Shown here: positions 32,621 through 37,357 of the stretch, piece by piece
Position numbering within the stretch: position 1 is the stretch's first letter
Layout: every line of letters starts with the position of its first letter
Source: Planctomycetaceae bacterium
GTDB taxonomy: Bacteria; Planctomycetota; Planctomycetia; Planctomycetales; Planctomycetaceae
Length of the DNA stretch: 37,357 nt
NCBI GenBank assembly: GCA_002724415.1
Contig: PBOU01000049.1
Location: 60,853-98,209 of the forward strand
Direction of reading: 5' to 3'
The notes under the pieces: generated by a model
Seen by the model: only the letters and a program-made list of their open reading frames with translations
Told to the model about the DNA's origin: nothing
Database searches by the model: none
Position numbers and translations under genes: made by a program

Positions 32621-33738
32621 TGCCCGACGCCCCCCGTCTGCCCACGCCACCTGAGATAGTGATCAGCCAGCACGATGGCCACCATGGCCTCGGCCATCGG
32701 CACGAACCGGGGCAACACACACGGATCGTGACGGCCGCGAGTCCGGATCGTGGTCGGTTCGCCATCAGTGGTCACCGACTGTTGCTCCCTGGGCAGACTG
32801 CTGGTTGGTTTGACGGCCGCCCGCAGCACCAGTGGCTGGCCGGTGGTGATTCCCCCCAGCATTCCACCATGTCGGTTGCTGGTGGTCGTGATCTCCCCGG
32901 TCCGGGCATCCGTCGTGAACAGATCATTGTGTTCACTCCCACGCATGGTGGCACAGCCGAATCCAATCCCGTACTCGACTCCCAACACGGCCGGAAGACT
33001 CAGCAACGCCTTGCCCAGGTCGGCCTTGATCTTGTCGAAGACCGGTTCACCCAGCCCGGCGGGAACCCCCGTCGCCACCACCTCGGCAACACCGCCCACC
33101 GAATCACCGTCCTTGCGGACGGCTTCTATCAACGACACCATCTGTCGGGCCACGGCATGGTCGGGACATCGGACCACGTTTGGCTCTCCATCAGCCAACG
33201 TCTCCACCGCCCGCGGATCGACTGACGCGGGGTCGGAGACATCGGCACGAACATCGCCCACCTGGACCACGTAGGCACAAACCGAGCCCCCAAACGACTC
33301 GGCCAGCAGTTTCTTGGCCACCACCCCGGCAGCCACTCGCACCGACGTTTCCCGGGCACTCGATCGGCCACCTCCGCGGTAATCACGAACACCGTACTTC
33401 GCATCGAAACTGAAATCGGCGTGCCCCGGCCGGTACTTGTCCTTGATGTCGGTGTAATCCCGACTCCGTTCGTCGGTGTTTCGGATCAGGATCGCCAGGC
33501 TGGTCCCGGTTGTTCGCCCCTCGAAAACCCCCGAGAGGATCTCTGGTTCGTCAGGCTCGTTCCTCTGGCTGACGATATGACTCTGGCCCGGGCGCCGCCG
33601 CGCCAGGTCACCACGCAAATCGTCGACCTCGAGAGGCAACCCCGGCGGAACGCCGTCTATGATCACGACGTTGCCCGGCCCGTGGCTCTCGCCTGCGGTC
33701 GTCACACGGAATGCTTGTCCAAAAGAATTTCCAGCCAT
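32617..33738 (-). CDS. aroC: Chorismate synthase
   Basis: Converts 5-enolpyruvylshikimate 3-phosphate to chorismate, the last step of the shikimate pathway, using reduced FMN; cytoplasmic homotetramer. Family motifs are all present: the N-terminal TTAGESHGP, ARRRPGQSH, RPGHADFSFDAKYGVRDYRGGGRSSARET (in two parts, phosphate and FMN binding), and the C-terminal RHDPCVLPRFVPMAEAM. The 373-residue length is normal. No Shine-Dalgarno precedes ATG 33738, but TACAAT lies six bases ahead, so the transcript could be leaderless. It is coupled to the YjbQ-family gene by an ATGA overlap, and the lipoprotein gene ends 48 bases upstream. Confidence 0.97.
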   Translation of the reverse strand: MAGNSFGQAFRVTTAGESHGPGNVVIIDGVPPGLPLEVDDLRGDLARRRPGQSHIVSQRNEPDEPEILSGVFEGRTTGTSLAILIRNTDERSRDYTDIKDKYRPGHADFSFDAKYGVRDYRGGGRSSARETSVRVAAGVVAKKLLAESFGGSVCAYVVQVGDVRADVSDPASVDPRAVETLADGEPNVVRCPDHAVARQMVSLIEAVRKDGDSVGGVAEVVATGVPAGLGEPVFDKIKADLGKALLSLPAVLGVEYGIGFGCATMRGSEHNDLFTTDARTGEITTTSNRHGGMLGGITTGQPLVLRAAVKPTSSLPREQQSVTTDGEPTTIRTRGRHDPCVLPRFVPMAEAMVAIVLADHYLRWRGQTGGVGQ

Positions 33739-33786
33739 GGATCGATTGTAATCAACTCAACAGGGCACCGGGCAGGGGACACCGGT

Positions 33787-35286
33787 CTACGTCCCGGCTC
33801 GTCCGGATCCGGACAACGGGAGTTGCAACAACCGATACAATCCGTCCAGCCGCTTCACCTCGGCGGCCTGCTTCTTGCGATCCAGGGACCGCCGGTATTC
33901 CACCAACGGCGACCAGCTCTTCCTGTCGGCACTCGACCGCAACACGGGCAGCAACGGATCCTCCTCGCCTGGAATCAACTGCACCAGTTTCAGGAGAACT
34001 TTGCGACGATCGGCCGGCTTGAAGTGTTTCAACAACTCCGCGGCTCCCGGACGAATCTCCAGGCTGCGACAGGTCATCCGGTACCCCGAGGGGAATGCCA
34101 TGGTCGTGGAAAAACGCCATGTCACCTCGCCGCCACCGGAAATCACCCCACTGGTCTCAACGACGTCGCCGGGCAATTGCAACGACACCTCAAAACGACG
34201 ACCGCCTCCCAGGGACAGGAACGGCGTACGGTGAACACCCCAGATCCGGGTCGACAGATGGCGTGCGCGTTTCTCGAATACTTTTTCGGAACCAAAACGC
34301 TTGATGACAACCGCTTGCCAGGAGATTTCCAGCCGGGTCGGCGGACGGGCTCCATCCGGTCCATCAGCAGGCCCGTCAGCGGGTATAGCAGCCGGCCCCG
34401 GTTCTTCGGATGATCCTACCAGCGGCAACCACGCCAGGATCTCCTCGACAGCATCCTCGCCCAGCGACTCGCCCTCGGCGTCACGAACGTGCTCCCTGAG
34501 CAATCGCCGGACAAACGGCGTCAGGACTTTCTCGTCAAAATCTTCTCCGCCCAGTTTTTTCAGCGTTTTCCCGTCAGGCCCGGTCAGCACCAGGTCGTGG
34601 CGAGCCAGCAGCAACAGCAACCGGTTCTCGAGTTCCTTTTCGCCAGGCTCCCGTCGCCGCATCGCAAACTCGAGATCCAGTTCCAGGACATCGGCGACAA
34701 CGGCCGCGGCGGTTTCACGCGACCAGGTTTCCAACGATTCAAATCGGTACGTCTTTCCAAAACGGTGCTCCAGCGTGGCGATAGTCAAATCGATAAAGAG
34801 GTTGGTCCACAGGTCACGAGCACGAAGCCGATCATCGAGCTTGACCACGTCGGTCAACGTTTCCTTCCAGGCGTACTCGACAGCCAATCCCAGGTCACGG
34901 TGGCGAAAATTGCGGACCAACCGTCCCTGCCGGTCCAGCCCCTCGGCATGCACCACGAAGTGGTCGGGGATATCGGCCACTTTCTGAAACCGTCCCCAGC
35001 CGGCAAAGTAATTCGCCTCTTTTCCCTTTTTCGTTCTGGCGTCCACCAACTTCATTTCGCGGATCGGAGTGTCCTCGGAAGGCAATCCCACGACCCGGGT
35101 CTCATCCCAGCCGTCCTGCATATGCCCCGGAGGACCGGGCAAGCTGTCTCCCGGTTGGCAAATCGCACGATCGATTGTCGCGTCACTGTTGATACGGGTC
35201 TCGATCTTGAACGTCTTGTCAGAACACCCGCCAGCAAGGGCAACCACCATCCCGGCGACTGTGATTGTGAGTCCAGGCAATCTCAT
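33787..35286 (-). CDS. Large lipoprotein of unknown function
   Basis: 500-residue exported lipoprotein: signal peptide MRLPGLTITVAGMVVALAGGC with lipobox LAGGC (Cys21). The start is fixed by GGAGG nine bases before ATG 35286; the open frame to 35388 lacks such a site. The body is hydrophilic, charged and helical in the middle (LEHRFGKTYRFESLETWSRE, ELENRLLLLLARHDLVL). A Pro/Gly/Ala-rich linker (about GSSEEPGPAAIPADGPADG) is followed by a C-terminal beta-rich segment (RFEVSLQLPGDVVETSGVIS, GGGEVTWRFSTTMAFPSGY). I recognise no domain. It is divergent from the aminotransferase gene and upstream of aroC on the same strand; functional connection is not apparent. Confidence 0.8.
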   Translation of the reverse strand: MRLPGLTITVAGMVVALAGGCSDKTFKIETRINSDATIDRAICQPGDSLPGPPGHMQDGWDETRVVGLPSEDTPIREMKLVDARTKKGKEANYFAGWGRFQKVADIPDHFVVHAEGLDRQGRLVRNFRHRDLGLAVEYAWKETLTDVVKLDDRLRARDLWTNLFIDLTIATLEHRFGKTYRFESLETWSRETAAAVVADVLELDLEFAMRRREPGEKELENRLLLLLARHDLVLTGPDGKTLKKLGGEDFDEKVLTPFVRRLLREHVRDAEGESLGEDAVEEILAWLPLVGSSEEPGPAAIPADGPADGPDGARPPTRLEISWQAVVIKRFGSEKVFEKRARHLSTRIWGVHRTPFLSLGGGRRFEVSLQLPGDVVETSGVISGGGEVTWRFSTTMAFPSGYRMTCRSLEIRPGAAELLKHFKPADRRKVLLKLVQLIPGEEDPLLPVLRSSADRKSWSPLVEYRRSLDRKKQAAEVKRLDGLYRLLQLPLSGSGRAGT

Positions 35287-35449
35287 TCTCACTATCCTCC
35301 AAGCGATCCAGATTGCTTGCAACCAAAAACCAAGCTCCCTCACCAGGCAAACAGTTGAGGCTCGATACTTGACGGACCATGAACTCACCAGAACAATCGC
35401 ACTCCGTCAAATACCAGCAGGCGATTGGTCGCTCACCCAGGTTCCCAGA

Positions 35450-36640
35450 ATGTTTCAACAGTTAGAAGCCGCCCCGCCCGACGCCATTCTCGGCCTCAAC
35501 GAGGCCTTTGCCCGGGACACGACCGAGGGCAAGATCAACCTCACGACTGGGGTCTACAAGGACTCGACCGGGACAACACCCGTCCTGGAATGCGTCAAGG
35601 AAGCCGAGCGTCGGCTCGTCGAAACCGAGACTTCCAAGGGATATCTCGGCATCGATGGCATGAAAGAGTTCGGGGATGCTGCTCGGGGGCTGCTTTTTGG
35701 CACCGACCACGAGATCAACACCTCGGGACGGGCGGCCACAATCCAGGCCCCAGGCGGCACCGGTGCATTGCGCGTGGCCGCCGAGTTCTTGGCCACCGGT
35801 TTTCCCGGTGCCAAGATCTGGTGCAGTCGACCAACCTGGGCCAATCACCCGAACATCTTCCGCGCCGCGGGACTCGAGGTGGCCGAATACGGCTATTACG
35901 ACGAGTCCACCCGGGGCCTGGACGCAGAAGCCCTTTTCGATTCACTCTCGCAGATCCCGGCGGGTGATGTCGTTTGCCTGCATGCCTGTTGTCACAACCC
36001 GACCGGTGTCGACCCATCGGCCGAGCAATGGCAGCAGGTCGGGGACCTGATTGCAGAACGTGGCCTCCTACCACTCGTCGACTTCGCCTACCAGGGATTC
36101 GGGAATGGCCTGGACGACGATGCCGCCGGCCTGCGTGCGTTGGCCCGTCCCGGAAGCCGGCTGTTGGTCGCCAGCAGCTTTTCGAAGAACTTTGGGTTGT
36201 ACCGTGAGCGAGTCGGTGCCCTCTCGGTCGTCACCGGCAGTCCGGAAACCGCGGCGGTCGTATTGAGTCGACTGAAGCGGACGATCCGATGCAATTATTC
36301 GAATCCTCCAGCCCACGGTGCCGGAATCGTGACCACCATTCTGGGCGATGAGCAATTGCGTGCCGGCTGGGTGACGGAACTGTCTGAGATGCGGACCCGG
36401 ATCAACGACATGCGCCAGGCCCTGGCCCATGGCCTGGCCGAAGCGGCTCCAGGCCAGGACTTCAGCGTCATCACGCGTCAACGTGGCATGTTCAGTTTCT
36501 CCGGTCTCACACCCGAGCAGGTCGATCGACTCAAGGATGAATTCGGCGTCTACATGGTCCGCAACGGCCGAATCAATGTGGCCGGAATCACCAATGACAA
36601 TGTTGCGAGGCTCTGCGAATCCATCGCCGCAGTGGTCTAG
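35450..36640 (+). CDS. Aspartate/aromatic amino acid aminotransferase (class I)
   Basis: PLP-dependent class I aminotransferase of the AspC/TyrB type, 396 residues, the size of E. coli AspC. It transfers amino groups between aspartate, or Phe/Tyr, and 2-oxoglutarate. Motifs: GYLGIDGMKEF, APGGTGALR, WANHPNIF, HACCHNPTGVDPS, VDFAYQGFG and the PLP lysine in SSFSKNFGLYRERVG; the C-terminal GRINVAG carries the substrate-carboxylate Arg. The start is ATG 35450; the frame continues upstream to 35069 without family similarity, and the extension overlaps the divergent lipoprotein gene. AspC and TyrB cannot be separated by eye. Given aroC nearby, a role in aromatic amino acid synthesis is possible but not shown. 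Confidence 0.94.
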   Translation: MFQQLEAAPPDAILGLNEAFARDTTEGKINLTTGVYKDSTGTTPVLECVKEAERRLVETETSKGYLGIDGMKEFGDAARGLLFGTDHEINTSGRAATIQAPGGTGALRVAAEFLATGFPGAKIWCSRPTWANHPNIFRAAGLEVAEYGYYDESTRGLDAEALFDSLSQIPAGDVVCLHACCHNPTGVDPSAEQWQQVGDLIAERGLLPLVDFAYQGFGNGLDDDAAGLRALARPGSRLLVASSFSKNFGLYRERVGALSVVTGSPETAAVVLSRLKRTIRCNYSNPPAHGAGIVTTILGDEQLRAGWVTELSEMRTRINDMRQALAHGLAEAAPGQDFSVITRQRGMFSFSGLTPEQVDRLKDEFGVYMVRNGRINVAGITNDNVARLCESIAAVV

Positions 36641-36737
36641 TTGATTCCTCCGCAATCAGCCCCCCGTTGCTTCGGTACGCCAAAACCCCGACAATGCTGG
36701 AAGTCGTTCCGCAAACCCGCCTCCTGTGTCCATCCGC

Positions 36738-37325
36738 ATGCCCCAGTGCCCCCTATCGCTTTCGATTCGCCAAACGGTGACCGCGGTGTTGGCACTGATG
36801 ACGGTGACGGTTGGCGTCGGGGCCAACAAACAATCGATCGAGTCGGGGCGAGCCATCGGTCAATCCGTTCCGTCGTTCTACGTGCGGGCGGTGACCGGGC
36901 CGCTGCGAAACAAGTCCGTCTGTTACGTCTGCCGGAATGGATCTCGACCATGCGTGATGGTCCTGTTCCGAGAAACCTCTCCGGTTCTCGGCACGTTGTT
37001 GAAAAAAATCGACAAGGTGGTCGACCGGAACCGTGCCAAGGGGCTTCGGAGTTTCGGTGTCCTGATTTCTCCCGAACCGGGACGAGCCATCTCGCGGCTT
37101 CAGACAATGGCCTTCAACCAGAAGATCACGCTTCCGTTGTCGGTGGCCACTGACGTGGTTGGCTCACCCAATTGCCAGAACATCCACAAACAGGCAGAGG
37201 TGACCGTCGTCTTGTACCGCCGTCAGAAGGTGGTGGAACGCTTCGGCTTCCGGTCAAAGGAACTCGGCACAGCCGGCACCGCGCAGGTGCTGGCTCGCAT
37301 CAAGCGATTACTGGACGAATCCTGA
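36738..37325 (+). CDS. Secreted thioredoxin-fold-like protein
   Basis: About 195 residues: an N-terminal hydrophobic signal (TVTAVLALMTVTVGVGA), then a thioredoxin-like pattern with GQSVPSFYVRAVTG, beta-strand CVMVLFRET, an alpha-helix and LPLSVATDVVGSPN. It carries a CYVC pair (Cys62, Cys65) plus Cys72. The CxxC precedes rather than follows the central strand, unlike classical thioredoxins, so the redox site is atypical or structural. The start is ATG 36738; a GTG at 36726 is in frame. It stands 97 bases after the aminotransferase gene on the same strand and ends near the window edge. I do not assign a named family. Confidence 0.7.
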   Translation: MPQCPLSLSIRQTVTAVLALMTVTVGVGANKQSIESGRAIGQSVPSFYVRAVTGPLRNKSVCYVCRNGSRPCVMVLFRETSPVLGTLLKKIDKVVDRNRAKGLRSFGVLISPEPGRAISRLQTMAFNQKITLPLSVATDVVGSPNCQNIHKQAEVTVVLYRRQKVVERFGFRSKELGTAGTAQVLARIKRLLDES

Positions 37326-37357
37326 ATCCGGAATGACTGACTTGTCACCACCACCTG

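Noticed and set aside
35069-35449. N-terminal extension of the aminotransferase by 127 codons
   Set aside because: The extension overlaps the divergent lipoprotein gene and its start region, while the 396-residue form matches the AspC/TyrB family length.

Overview
The window looks like a stretch of planctomycete chromosome (GC-rich, roughly 60% by eye). The strongest taxonomic signals are the gene families: DUF1501, DUF1549/DUF1553, planctomycete-type cytochrome c plus WD40 proteins, PPC-domain proteins, an FG-GAP/ASPIC-UnbV protein paired with a TPR protein, a Hanks-type kinase with a short N-terminal extension, and several Tat, Sec and lipoprotein signals. I cannot name a genus. There is no sign of a prophage, insertion sequence, CRISPR array or integron, and nearly all of the sequence is coding.

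Layout. At 1-1560 is the 3' part of a UvrD/PcrA-type helicase, cut by the window edge, followed by a secreted GH18 protein (1591-2568). A long minus-strand block, 15055 down to 2580, then holds nine genes: a metal-dependent amidohydrolase; a CocE/NonD-type serine hydrolase broken by one in-frame TAG; a Tat-exported protein of unknown function; a 101-residue protein; and the typical planctomycete extracytoplasmic set of DUF1501, TIG/PPC, Big2-DUF1549-DUF1553 and cytochrome-WD40. Divergent from the block is a secreted alpha/beta hydrolase (15199-16266). It converges on an S1/P1-type nuclease (minus). A beta-propeller glycosidase-like protein and a sodium:solute symporter (plus) follow as a probable pair.

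The middle holds an archaeal-type cofactor-independent phosphoglycerate mutase homologue, a tRNA-Ser(CGA) with a near-textbook intrinsic terminator and a candidate promoter, a membrane protein, and a small secreted Lys/Cys/Pro/Ala protein built from eight 24-bp tandem repeats. A Ser/Thr kinase lies just downstream of that protein. The right part has a TPR protein translationally coupled to an FG-GAP/ASPIC lipoprotein, an HpcH/HpaI aldolase, a membrane-anchored vWA protein, a LarA-family nickel enzyme homologue, aroC overlapping a YjbQ-family gene, a large lipoprotein of unknown function, an aromatic/aspartate aminotransferase and a secreted thioredoxin-fold-like protein.

How they fit together. 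Most of the window encodes envelope or periplasmic functions (polymer or organic-matter hydrolysis, uptake, redox) mixed with a few housekeeping enzymes (aroC, aminotransferase, phosphoglycerate mutase, helicase). The most interesting points are the amber-interrupted hydrolase, the KCAKPAAP repeat protein, the uncharacterised secreted module at 2580-12286, and short inverted repeats that sit exactly on facing stop codons. Much of the window is ordinary for this phylum, and I did not find clear evidence of a wholly new defence or mobile system.
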